Source of the DNA: Acestrorhynchus altus
Taxonomy: Eukaryota; Chordata; Actinopteri; Characiformes; Acestrorhynchidae
Direction: 5' to 3'
Assembly (NCBI GenBank): GCA_034509495.1
Contig: CM067507.1
Span: 23,378,530 to 23,442,529 of the forward strand
Length of the DNA stretch: 64,000 bases
Shown in pieces: positions 46,101 to 53,670 of this stretch; the stretch's first letter is position 1, and every line of letters starts with the position of its first letter. A program made the position numbers and the translations under genes. A model generated the notes under the pieces. That model was not told where the DNA came from and searched no databases. It worked only from the letters and a program-made list of their open reading frames with translations.

Positions 46101-48758
46101 CCTGCTTCACATCGACTCCAACAAATTGAGGCCTGTTATCCACAAGGTATTGGCAGCTCTGAGGCCAAACGCATGTTCGCATCAATAAGAAATCATACTC
46201 TTCTGTCTGGCCCCTTCATAAGCACAGCCTGTCAAATATCATTCTTCAGATGGCTTGGCAAAACACAGGTGCATTAACAGAGGCACAGATATTAGTGATT
46301 TCACTGTGTCCCGGATCATGTAGAGGAATCACCGACATTAAAATAAAATTAGAGGTGACACTGCGAACGTGACAGTACATGAGTGATACAACAGCGAACG
46401 TTCTTGATTTTTATTCAATCTGTTGTTTCTAGTTAACAAAACTTTTGAAAGAGTTTGATCAAGTCTCTGTTTCTTCTCTGTCTACTCTCTCCCATTGTCT
46501 ATCTGTCAGATTCTGTTTTCCAACACTCTCCATGTCTCTCTCTGTTCTCCGTCTGTTTATTTCTCTGTTTCTCTTTCTATCTCCCTCTCTGCTGAAGTCT
46601 GAGACAGGCCACTACGACATGATGGAAATGTAATGGAAAAAGCAGTAATAGTCCAAGCAGCTGAAGAACCAGAAGAGGTGTTGAGAGTTAAGCACCTGGA
46701 TGATGCTGCAGACTTTTAGGGCTGAGCAATATATCAATATTTAAATTGATATTGAGATATAAACAGAGCAAGATATGAGCTAGGGCAGTATTGTTTTCAA
46801 GTAATGTTCTGTTTCAGTCTTGTGGTAAAGCTTTACTCTGCTCTCTTGCTTTGCTCCTCCCCCTGCTCTCAGCTCCTCCTCTACTCTACGACCCTCCAAC
46901 CCCATTTCTGCTCTCATGTAAACACTATGGACCTTTTTTTGTCCATATTACACAGCCTTAGTGCATTCCACATTTCACCATGTTCTTCTGATTCAGGACA
47001 GTCATTCAAACTTCACTGAAACTGAACATAGACCTAAAGTGTACTCTTTGTCTGAGTTACTCGACAGCCAATAAATTATGAATACATGTAAATAATTAAT
47101 GAAACAGACATATAAACAGACAGAAAAACACCATCTGGTCAAAGCTGACAATGGAAGGGGAGGCAGAAGAGGACATTTGAGGACATTACCATGGTTAAGG
47201 TTAGGTTTAGTGTACGGGTTGTGGTTAGGTTAAGGTTTAGATTAAGGTGTAAGCATGTGTTAAGGTTAGGCTTAGGTGTAGATTACGGTAATTTACATTT
47301 TTCATTTCTCTAGTTTTTGCTTGGTTATAGTAAAGTTGGCTTTGACAATTTGATTTTCAGTTCTGAGTCAATTCTTCTGCATCAACTCTTAAAAGACTCA
47401 TCTGTAGTTCTTTTTTGATCAGTAAAGGTCATGTTTCCTCTGATTGAAACAATGAGTCAAATTACGGGTTGACAAAAATGACCAATGTGGACGTTTTCAC
47501 TGTGAGATTAGACTCAGCATGTATAACAATTTACAGTATGCACAGACGCACACAGTGAACAGTGATAATTAATTTGAGTCCTCTGGGGCCAGTGTCCAGC
47601 ACAGTGTAGTGATTTCCCTGCTCAAACACACCTCAATCAATTCATCAGTTAATTATTATCAGGGTTAGTAGGTCTGTTATAGCAGGGAACTCACCCAACT
47701 GTGCCAGACACCAGGCCTCCAGGATTAGACTGAGGACTCCTGCTGTACATTACACATACCACATTTGTATTCCATTTAATTAAAAGCAAATGTTAAAAAG
47801 TCAGTGTGTGCACATTCATGGAACCATGTCCAGCTTCTAACATGCTTGATTTGCATGTGTGTGTGATATTGTGATGAAAAACCTCTGGTTTATGTGCTCA
47901 AATGAACATTCTGAAGGTCATGATTTGGGAAAAGTTGATAGATTTGGGATGAATACATGGCTTAACTCTGAACATATTCTAAAAATACAATGTGAAAAAA
48001 ATATTTTTTCTATATTTAAACAATGAATTGTGATGTTTTTTTCTTCTTTACTTATTTTTTTTTAAAAACTCAAATTGCATCAGCCCATATCCCACTCTGT
48101 TTATATCCTGATATCAACATAAACATTGATATAAATATCAAGAAGTGGGAAGATTGTCAGTTCAATCCCCTGGACCAAAAGGAAAGGGGGGGAACAGCAC
48201 CTTCTCCTCCCTCAACATCCACACTTGAGCAAGGCACCTAACCCTCAATGCCATGGACTGAATTAAATATGGAGGACGAATTCCACTGTTCTGATCTGCA
48301 ATGGCAGGGGAAGAGTATAACATGAAGGTAGGGGTAAAATAACAGTGGGAAATAATATGATATTCATGTTTTTTTCCAAGAGAGTGCAGCAGAAGAGTGA
48401 AATGTATCACAAAATAATGAGGTGTCAAACTTACTGTTTGGTTTATAAGAATTCAATTATTTTTGATTCATTTGTCTACAGGCAGAGATATTTGTGTTGT
48501 GGCATTTTCGGGCTTATCACGCTTTTCACAATATTGCAAAATCCAATTTATGACACATCATCATCACAGCACTACTCACTATTATACCTCCCACACCCTA
48601 ATGCATACTCACATATCTGGCTGCGGTCCCAGGTCTCCACTATGGCAATAGAGCTGATCTTGTATAGCTCTTGTTTGGGTAGCTGGGTGGTAAGACAGGG
48701 GAACATCATCAGCATTTTATGGACCACCTGAAGATCTTTCTGTGATCTATTGATAGGA
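35317..48758 (-). CDS. cnbd1: CNBD1-like gene, eight-exon coding span (partial at both ends)
   Basis: This is a composite of eight minus-strand exons at 48613-48758, 45019-45110, 44788-44925, 42897-43029, 36850-36956, 36436-36586, 35580-35647 and 35317-35376. All have AG acceptors and GT donors, and the phases at all seven junctions match, giving 298 uninterrupted codons. The translation holds two successive cNMP-binding folds. The first includes FGHDGFYLILKGSV and IGSGDFFGSF; the second includes GRVCPFVAYIYEGEC and MESFGEVSVLEAQPSP. From memory of the family, the motifs DGFY-ILKG, CEIL-GYAK-KE, ESFGE-SVL and CTIIT fit CNBD1 better than CNBD2; this was not checked by alignment. CNBD1 has no well-established biochemical function. 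The canonical phosphate-binding Arg of cNMP domains appears absent in both folds, so ligand binding is doubtful. The start codon and the last exon are not identified. Confidence 0.85.
35580..35647 (-). CDS. cnbd1: CNBD1-like exon: C-helix region
   Basis: This is a short 68-nt exon between TTTTTCACAG and GTAAGG. Two leading bases complete Gly with the last base of the previous exon, giving LDSVTISLMLQSVQPTCRK and ending LSP. It is the helix following the second cNMP fold. Phase matches exactly on both sides. Confidence 0.8.
36015..36372 (+). repeat. tRNA-derived SINE, near full length
   Basis: The head has an A-box-like GAGTGGCTCAGCTGGCAG and a B-box-like GTTTGAAATCCCGG. The body (CATCAGCAGCCAGAGTCAGA, ACACAGTGTTTTCTGAGTGC, GAGGAGACATGTGCTTGTCT, GGGGGGAGACTCCTAAC) is of a type I recognise in fish genomes. 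It sits in a CNBD1-like intron about 60 bp from the donor of the 36.4-kb exon. Confidence 0.7.
36436..36586 (-). CDS. cnbd1: CNBD1-like exon: second phosphate-binding cassette region
   Basis: The exon is 151 nt after GATTTGCAG, phase 0 in, phase 1 out before GTTAGT. It encodes VGRLGCMESFGEVSVLEAQP, followed by SPCTIITATEVKAGIIQPEALR. FGE and the downstream hydrophobic strand are retained, but the position of the conserved Arg of the PRxA motif is Cys. A tempting earlier GTAAAA donor exists inside the exon. Using the later donor keeps the frame and restores the C-helix region continued in the next exon. Confidence 0.87.
36850..36956 (-). CDS. cnbd1: CNBD1-like exon: second cNMP fold, beta-roll
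   Basis: The exon is 107 nt between CTGTCCAG and GTGTCA. It starts by completing a Val codon, then LVKEGRVCPFVAYIYEGEC, and ends SLINPAKKQ in phase 0. The pattern G-R-V...FV-YI-EGEC is the beta-roll of a cNMP-binding fold. A sense-strand (TG)n stretch of about 25 bp lies just upstream of the acceptor and takes the place of a normal pyrimidine tract. Confidence 0.87.
36965..36989. repeat. (AC)n at a 3' splice site
   Basis: A (AC)12 tract. On the sense (minus) strand it is (TG)n, ending eight bases before the 36.95-kb CNBD1-like exon. Confidence 0.9.
37000..39486. other. Intron sequence of the CNBD1-like gene
   Basis: Repeat-poor apart from the GATGA minisatellite. A GC-richer patch at 38490-38730 is open in more than one frame but is not needed for reading-frame continuity of the gene. 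Confidence 0.5.
38335..38440. repeat. Degenerate purine-rich GATGA/GACGA minisatellite
   Basis: About 105 bp of imperfect repeats such as GAGATGAGATGAGACAAGAA and GGGACGAGGCGTGATGGG. One strand is nearly all purine plus T. Confidence 0.8.
39495..39668. mobile_element. Short hAT-type MITE, 8-bp target duplication
   Basis: This 174-bp element has terminal repeats CAGTGATTATCCTTGTCCTG and inverted CAGTGGTTTTCAATTCTGGT, both continuing into a GGTACTC/GAGTACC-like core. GCATAGAG is duplicated exactly at 39487-39494 and 39669-39676. It lies inside a CNBD1-like intron. Confidence 0.8.
39759..40391 (-). mobile_element. Tc1-ended MITE copy split by a SINE
   Basis: The left end CACTCTATGTCC is preceded by TA; the right end is CATACAGTG. 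MITE sequence runs to AATCCTCACAG, is interrupted by a SINE, and resumes at CAATGCAACAAAATCT. The SINE is therefore younger than the MITE. Confidence 0.8.
40002..40258 (+). repeat. tRNA-derived SINE nested in MITE
   Basis: The head has TGGCCTGGTGGTTAGAG (A box) and AGGTCGCTGATTCAAATCCC (B box), followed by the body GGGCTGCCCAACGCTCTGGG. It belongs to the same family as the fragment at 10.2-10.4 kb. Confidence 0.75.
40884..40917. repeat. (GA)n microsatellite
   Basis: An uninterrupted GA run of about 34 bp. Confidence 0.9.
41205..41440. mobile_element. Probable MITE with AAGAACC/GGTTCTT ends
   Basis: AAAGAACCTTTGAGACC and GGTTCTTTATGTAACCAAAA, then GTGGTTCTTCTGTGGCATCC, are typical of a common fish MITE family. 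The exact ends are unclear. Confidence 0.4.
41490..41541. repeat. (CT)n microsatellite
   Basis: It forms an inverted pair with the GA run about 85 bp downstream. Confidence 0.9.
41624..41668. repeat. (GA)n microsatellite
   Basis: It is complementary to the CT tract at 41.49-41.54 kb, so a hairpin is possible. Confidence 0.9.
42897..43029 (-). CDS. cnbd1: CNBD1-like exon: linker and helices into second cNMP fold
   Basis: The exon is 133 nt between TTCACAG and GTGAAC, phase 0 in and phase 1 out. It encodes DISAQDYAMKESLIKSC, then the pattern FYHDWPKLSIDHLTKL and KAFPANQ. This matches the helix and first strand that open a second cNMP fold (F..W.....L..L......F..). The upstream intron is almost completely filled by nested transposons and a (TA)n tract. 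Confidence 0.87.
43080..43114. repeat. (TA)n microsatellite
   Basis: A TA run of about 35 bp, some 50 bp upstream (in transcript sense) of a CNBD1-like exon. Confidence 0.9.
43180..44404 (-). mobile_element. Tc1-ended MITE copy split by a foldback element
   Basis: MITE sequence runs from about TATGTTTGTGAACACCCCTG to TTGGTACCAAATGG and resumes at GTCTAATGCCAGGCATGG. It ends TTGTCCATATAATG just before TA. The 0.75-kb interruption is a separate palindromic element. Confidence 0.75.
43346..44092. mobile_element. Palindromic DNA element nested in MITE
   Basis: Its arms are inverted copies: AATGGACAGGACCCCACAAA with AGCAGGTGTAATTTGG near 43.5 kb, against AATAATACCTGCTATGTGGT and TTGTGGGGTCCTATTGAAG near 43.93 kb. 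TACAGGAGCACTTTGTAGTT at 43.41 kb is mirrored by AACTACAAAGTGCTCCTGTA near 44.01 kb. It is a foldback-type element common in otophysan fish (from memory). No coding frame is recognised. Confidence 0.7.
44407..44685 (-). mobile_element. Truncated Tc1-like element (terminal repeat plus transposase N-part)
   Basis: It begins CAGTGGGGAAAACAAGTATT, a well-known fish Tc1 terminus, directly after the TA that ends the neighbouring MITE. The minus strand then has coding remains (KDLDKFCIEEGAKIPSAVCA). It is cut off at the (CA)n tract. Confidence 0.75.
44680..44737. repeat. (CA)n microsatellite, interrupted
   Basis: A CA run with CG and TA interruptions, about 50 bp from the donor of the 44.8-kb exon. 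Confidence 0.9.
44788..44925 (-). CDS. cnbd1: CNBD1-like exon: degenerate phosphate-binding region of first fold
   Basis: This is a 46-codon phase 0-0 exon between GATGTAG and GTAAGT. It opens IGSGDFFGSFEPP, the position of the phosphate-binding cassette, and ends CEILRISHSGYAKLKE. In functional cNMP domains the cassette reads FGE...PRxA; here Glu is replaced by Ser and no Arg follows. Binding of cAMP or cGMP by this fold is therefore unlikely (inference). Confidence 0.85.
45019..45110 (-). CDS. cnbd1: CNBD1-like exon: beta-roll of first cNMP fold
   Basis: The exon is 92 nt between CTTGGCAG and GTAAGA. Its first two bases complete the Leu codon begun in the previous exon, followed by FGHDGFYLILKGSVTPYTRK. 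The GFYLILKGSV segment is the typical beta-strand and turn of cNMP domains (usual pattern: F-Y-I-x-x-G-x-V). The last codon ends in phase 0. An alternative GT three bases upstream is possible, but the chosen donor has the better consensus and also keeps the frame. Confidence 0.8.
45185..45385 (+). mobile_element. MITE family fragment
   Basis: GTGGATGGAGCGCCATCATT, CCAGAGAACACAGTTCCACT and GGGCAGTACTTCTCTACATG match the right two-thirds of the Tc1-ended MITE. Confidence 0.7.
45386..47578. other. Large intron section, mostly unique sequence
   Basis: It contains no exon that fits the flanking phases. The 45.66-46.4-kb part is complex, repeat-free sequence and could include conserved non-coding DNA. 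Confidence 0.4.
47190..47290. repeat. Degenerate telomere-like (TTAGGG)n array
   Basis: GGTTAAGGTTAGGTTTAG, GGTTGTGGTTAGGTTAAGG and GTTAAGGTTAGGCTTAGG over about 100 bp. Confidence 0.75.
47579..47731. mobile_element. MITE with inverted ends, hAT-like
   Basis: TCCTCTGGGGCCAGTGTCC on the left is matched by an inverted TCCTGGAGGCCTGGTGTCTGG on the right, around an AT-rich core. No target duplication could be identified. Confidence 0.5.
48145..48245 (+). repeat. SINE fragment
   Basis: The B-box-like TGTCAGTTCAATCCCCTGGA, then CTTGAGCAAGGCACCTAACC, is typical of fish tRNA-derived SINEs. The head is lost. Confidence 0.55.
48613..48758 (-). CDS. cnbd1: CNBD1-like exon: start of first cNMP-binding fold
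   Basis: The exon is 146 nt, enters with one base completing a codon and leaves with one base of the next codon. It begins after TTTTGCAG and ends before GTGAGT. It encodes SPINRSQKDLQVVHKML, then a helix-rich stretch ending ETWDRSQI, which is the helical lead-in of a cNMP fold. A (TG)n tract (sense strand) of about 49 bp sits only about 14 bp before the acceptor. Confidence 0.8.
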
Positions 48759-48768
48759 CTGCAAAACA

Positions 48769-48771
<3 letters not shown>

Positions 48772-48820
<49 letters not shown>
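48772..48820. repeat. (CA)n at a 3' splice site
   Basis: About 49 bp of AC; (TG)n on the sense strand, immediately upstream of the 48.7-kb CNBD1-like exon's acceptor. Confidence 0.95.
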
Positions 48821-48826
<6 letters not shown>

Positions 48827-51800
48827 TAATATAAAGGAGGAAATAACTTTTACTGAGGCATTAATGATAAGTTGAAAAGCCTGCAGGACAAATTGATTCA
48901 GAATCTATTTTCACCCTTGTTAAAATATAGCAAACCCCCTGAGTAATCTTTCCAACCAGAACAGAAATAATAAACCCCTTGATGTTCATTCACAGCTCTG
49001 CTGTCTCTGTGAAATGCCTTGCGGAGTCCATGGCCTGAAAGGCGTAAGTAAAGTAAATACTTTAACCCTTATAAATGCATGGGCGTTTTCTCCAACAGTC
49101 AACAGTTCATACATACCTTGGGTCATTTTCACAATTACACAATATGATCATGCAAGCTTTGATGTGATCAGGACAGTCACTCAAAAAATATCTCAGTAAT
49201 AATTCAAATAATAATTTCAGTACATAGCTCACAGTAAAAGACCTAGGTGCTAGGTGTTTAATGGATGGGATTTCCGCAATTTTTTAAGTTCATATTAACA
49301 TGACAAGTAGGCTTATAAAATATATGGACTTATTAGTGGTTTTCCATTATCAGTTATGGTATTTTGCTTGTCATGTCTCTGGAGAGCTTGGGGGAGAGAT
49401 CAGTTACTAGTGATTCAAAGTATGCATTTAAGGTCTAAACCCTGAGTTATAAAGCATGCTGAGATCTTGATGTCAGCTTGTAAGGTGTGGCAAGTAACCT
49501 AAGTCAGGAGTTGGGGGTTTATTTCCACACCACTACTACTCACCCTTCAAGGATTGAGAGTGGACAAATATCATGGGCTCAGGAGGGTTTACCTACAGCA
49601 AGTAGCCAGGGAACCATTCTGCTTCATGATGAGATGGTAATTAGGATGCCAGTATGCTTGTGTATGTATGTGTGCTGGGTGAAGGTCACAGCCATCAATC
49701 ACACTCCATGTGTGTTTGCATGTGCGTGAGTGTGCAGGGTCATGTCAATCTGAAACGGGGCAGCAAATGAGAAGTGACTGCGCAGTTCAGCACCTAAAAC
49801 ATTTGCCCTTTATGCTGGAATGTTTGATTGCAAATATTAAAATATGATTGATTTACATCATATGATTTATGATGGAAATGGCTTAAAACAGAGGACAAAT
49901 TCTGCATAAGAAAAAAGGGACCTATTTAAAGTGCAAGGTAAGCTCTGATGTTTTTTTTAAAATAAGCAGTTACATTTTAATGATCATATTACAAATGCAT
50001 TCAACATACACATCCAGGCTAAAGGTCGACATATAGGGTTATTATGTTAAGGTGCTCTCCTTACTAAGAAAAAGATAATGGGCGATATAAGGGTCACGAA
50101 AAATGTTTGTTCAATATTGTCATAAAATCAATAATGTAACTATTGGGATACAGACAAATCTTCTTTTCTTGCTTTACCATCTTAGCAATGGTTTTCTTGC
50201 TGCCCCTTCACCGATCAAACCCGCAGCTCTGAGTTTTCTTCACAATTGAAACTAATACTTGGTCCAGTGTTAAGCTGAGCTACAAGGTGTGTCAAATTAG
50301 CTGCCTGTCACACAAGCTGTTGAATCTCAGAAACCTGTATTTGATGCTGTTGTGGATTTGAGTGTGTCAAAGCTCTTCCTGTAACAGACCCATTCAATCT
50401 TCTCCTTTTTCTTTGTCTTTTAATGATGTACCAAATTGTACTTGTGACATTATGGTTTTATTTGTAATTTCTCAAAAGGAAAGAGCTTCCATCTTAAGAA
50501 ATAAGGCCCTTTCAGAGTCCTAACGGAGTCTTTCACACTGAAACTGATGGACTGTGATGCCGTGTAGATAGTTCAGTTGGAGCTTGCTTGATTTCCGGCA
50601 ATGCATTAATATTATCCTGACCAGTCAGAGCTCCATTATCATGACTGCAGACCAAACAAACGGGCACCAAGATGGCACCAGAACAGCCAATCCTGTTTGT
50701 AGTAGAACACAAAAGCTTATATGAGAAGCTATGCACTGACTATAAAAATGCTGAGGTTAATGGTCTAGGTGCATACTAGTCTATTCATGGGCAAAAAGAG
50801 CTGCAAACTCCTTGCTGATGGGAACTTGTGGAGGAGGGAAATTAAAGAGAAAAAAGTGGACATGAAACATAGAAAAAGGAAGAGTTGGCATGTATAAGAG
50901 TATAAGAGTGTTTCTTGCCCCATTTACAGAGCTTAGAAAAACTGTTGAATGTTGGGTGTGAATGCTCCACTGCCATTTTTCAATCTAAAAAATCAGGGAA
51001 TTTTTAATGGTATATCTGGCTTCCTTTATTAAGTGTTTTTTTTTTTTTCTATCATTGTGATAGCAATCCAGATGTGCAATGCTGTCAAGCAATACTGTAG
51101 CACAGTAACACAGTATGTTTTGGCACTGATTTTATAGCAATAAAGACTTTGTAAATTGTTTGCATTCATTTTCAAAGCTTAATTTATGTCCCTTTACAGA
51201 CCAGCTGTTAACTGTTAACCAGTGGTTTGTTTCCTAAAATAACATGACCATTTTTTATAATTTACATTATTTTTCATTATTTTCAGTTTTTTTTTTCTCA
51301 AAAGCCCTGGCAGTTTCCCTGTGTACAGCTTTGCATAACCTCTAATGAGTGTAGAGGTGAGTGTTCAAAACCTTTTAATCAGCAGTTTATATAGCATCAA
51401 GCTCTGAAACACTGCATTAATATACACTCAAAAGCTGCACATACTTCACTCTCAAATGAATGTGACAGATATAAAATGTAACAGTGCATATTACCATTGT
51501 TATTAGTATTTGTCATTTTGCATTTAGAGGACTGACGAGTGAATTGTGTCTCTGAGAAATATAGCACGCTGCCCTTCATTTCTACGCGGCACCCAGCACA
51601 GCTCCCCCTCCAGAACACCATCCAGACATGTAGCACATTATGCAGGGAGATAATGGGATATTGAATCTCCACTCCATGTCATTTCAGGAGCAGCAGCACT
51701 GCCGTTCTAAGAAGGACACCATTAACATCAACATTATCTGTCATCACCATAAAGACGAGTCTTGCATGTTAATATCCTGTCACGTGTCGAGACACTGCAA

Positions 51801-52098
51801 CATTCTATTTCACCTCATTGAGAGTCATGGCAGTGTGTATGGAGCAGGTGCTTGTATTCCAAAGCTGCAGACCCTGGAGAGCGCTCAAAAGAACTGCCAA
51901 TGAACATCCTGTGCACGACTCCCCATCCAGAATACTTTAAACCAATCCAGTAACTTTATTTAACTGTGAGTTATATGCATATTGTAAATATCCAGACAAA
52001 CCATAACACACTGCCATTACCTTAGGCAGACTGACAATGATGTAGGCCTTTCACAGTGAATTGTTTGGTACATAGATACAGCATTGTTAACTGTAGTG

Positions 52099-52099
<1 letters not shown>
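48821..52099. other. Unannotated sequence upstream of the 48.7-kb exon
   Basis: Only the weak Tc1 relic near 50.2-50.5 kb is recognised. The 51.58-51.92-kb segment is complex and relatively GC-rich and might be conserved non-coding sequence. Confidence 0.4.
50160..50500 (-). pseudogene. Probable Tc1-like transposase N-terminal relic
   Basis: On the minus strand GGGGCAGCAAGAAAACCATT followed by GCTAAGATGG can be read as GSKKTIAKM, similar to an N-terminal segment of some Tc1-like fish elements. Strongly degraded. Confidence 0.35.
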
Positions 52100-52173
<74 letters not shown>

Positions 52174-52174
52174 T
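52100..52174. repeat. (ATT)n microsatellite
   Basis: About 25 uninterrupted ATT repeats. Confidence 0.95.
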
Positions 52175-52294
52175 ACTGAACATTGATGAAATCTGTCATA
52201 TTCAATTTGCCCCATTTAATCAACTCAATGTGAAGGTAATACTGCTTTAAAGGGCCCATACTAAAGTAAAGTATTCTTTTGTTTTGAGTTCATA

Positions 52295-52722
52295 CACTAC
52301 GAAGACAAAAGTATTGGGACACCTGCTTTTTCATTGTTTCTTCCAAAATCAAAGATATAAAAAAAAATGTATCCTCCTCTCTGTACTGTCCAGAGAAGGA
52401 TGTTGGATGATCAACACCCTGCCTCATCCCCAATTCCCCAACCCTTCCCAAAAGTACTGGATGGAGGGCTCTCATTCCAGAGAACACAGTTCAACTGCTC
52501 AATGCTGGGGGGCTTTATACCCCTGTACTCCACCAGGCATTAGACACGGTACCAATAACTTTTGTTGAAATGTTCCAGAGAGTTCATTTGTCCATAATTC
52601 TCTACAAAGACTAGACAAGCTGTATATGTGCATTTGCACATCTGTGTCAGCAATGAGCACAACTAAAAGCATCTGAAGGCATTCATCATAAGGGGTGAAC
52701 ACAAACATTTGGACATATAGCC
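52295..52722 (+). mobile_element. Tc1-ended MITE copy, essentially full length
   Basis: TA precedes CACTACGAAGACAAAAGTAT and the element ends ATTTGGACATATAGCC. The interior contains TGGATGATCAACACCCTGCC, GGGGGGCTTTATACCCCTGT and CTAGACAAGCTGTATATGTG. It is one of the most complete copies in the window. Confidence 0.85.
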
Positions 52723-53030
52723 CATACAAGTATTTTTTTGATGCTTGCCATGAGTTACATGCCCCTAGAAGCATACACTTCAAAACACTCCAAACCCATT
52801 GCACTTTCAGCGCAATTAGCTAAATTAATCAACAATGGTAAGAGTACGGAGTTTGATAGCCATCGAAGTTAGCTGACAACAGAGATCAGACAGAGTTTGG
52901 ACTGAGTCACCCTACTCTGATTGTTGGCTTTGTCCTCAAAAGAGTAATACCATTAAATGTTTCAGAGAAAAACTGCATTACATTTTGGGCTATGTGCCTG
53001 CCCTCTGATGAAACTCATCTGTCGGTGCAT

Positions 53031-53123
<93 letters not shown>

Positions 53124-53136
53124 CTCTCTCTCTCCT
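53031..53136. repeat. (CT)n(CA)n(CT)n compound microsatellite
   Basis: About 20 bp CT, 70 bp AC, 16 bp CT, a near-symmetrical compound array just downstream (in gene sense) of the candidate exon at 53.2-53.4 kb. Confidence 0.95.
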
Positions 53137-53229
53137 CTGACAGGTCCATGTGTTTAATATTCATGACTAAAAACAGTTACAGTAAATCACTGTTCCAGTT
53201 GAATGGAACTTATGGCATATGAAACTTAC

Positions 53230-53358
53230 CTTTCAGCTGACACAGTCTTTCCAGCAGTGTCACACATTAGCAATACAAATTGAGAGGAAAATGATTTTAG
53301 AGTTTGCAAAACAGTGGATGGCATAATGAAAAAACTGCTTAATATCAGCAAAGTTGAC
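53230..53358 (-). CDS. Candidate upstream exon of the CNBD1-like gene
   Basis: This is a 129-nt segment between a good acceptor (TTTTTGTAG) and a perfect GTAAGT donor. The frame that ends in phase 2, as needed by the 48.7-kb exon, is open throughout. It contains an internal Met (MPSTVLQTLKSF...DTAGKTVSAE) and would join as ...SAE-S-PINRS. A second frame beginning VNFADIKQFF loosely recalls the N-terminal region of CNBD1 but hits a stop before the donor. Phase and splice sites support it; homology does not clearly do so. Confidence 0.4.
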
Positions 53359-53647
53359 CTACAAAAACAGAGTTGGCACAGTTTATTTTTGCACAGACCA
53401 CATGCTTGTTAATTCCTAAATTCATATTGGCATTCCCATACAGTAGCATTAATCATAAATTCTATGTAGATAATAATAATTGCTATCGTTAATCCCTTCA
53501 TAAGGTTCTAATTGGTTTCTAGCTGGAGGAAATTTATCATTGTGATGCCGAAAAGGACTTGAATTGTTGCATTTTTATGGGGAAATAGCTAATTTTCGCA
53601 GCAAATTTTAGGCCTCCATACTATCTTACAATCAGTGAAGTGGTGGA

Positions 53648-53670
53648 GAGAGAGAGAGAGAGAGAGAGAG
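53648..53670. repeat. (GA)n microsatellite
   Basis: About 23 bp of GA, followed by CGAAAGAGAGAGA. Confidence 0.85.

Noticed and set aside
52056..52250. Poly-Tyr open frame
   Set aside because: Translation of the ATT microsatellite.
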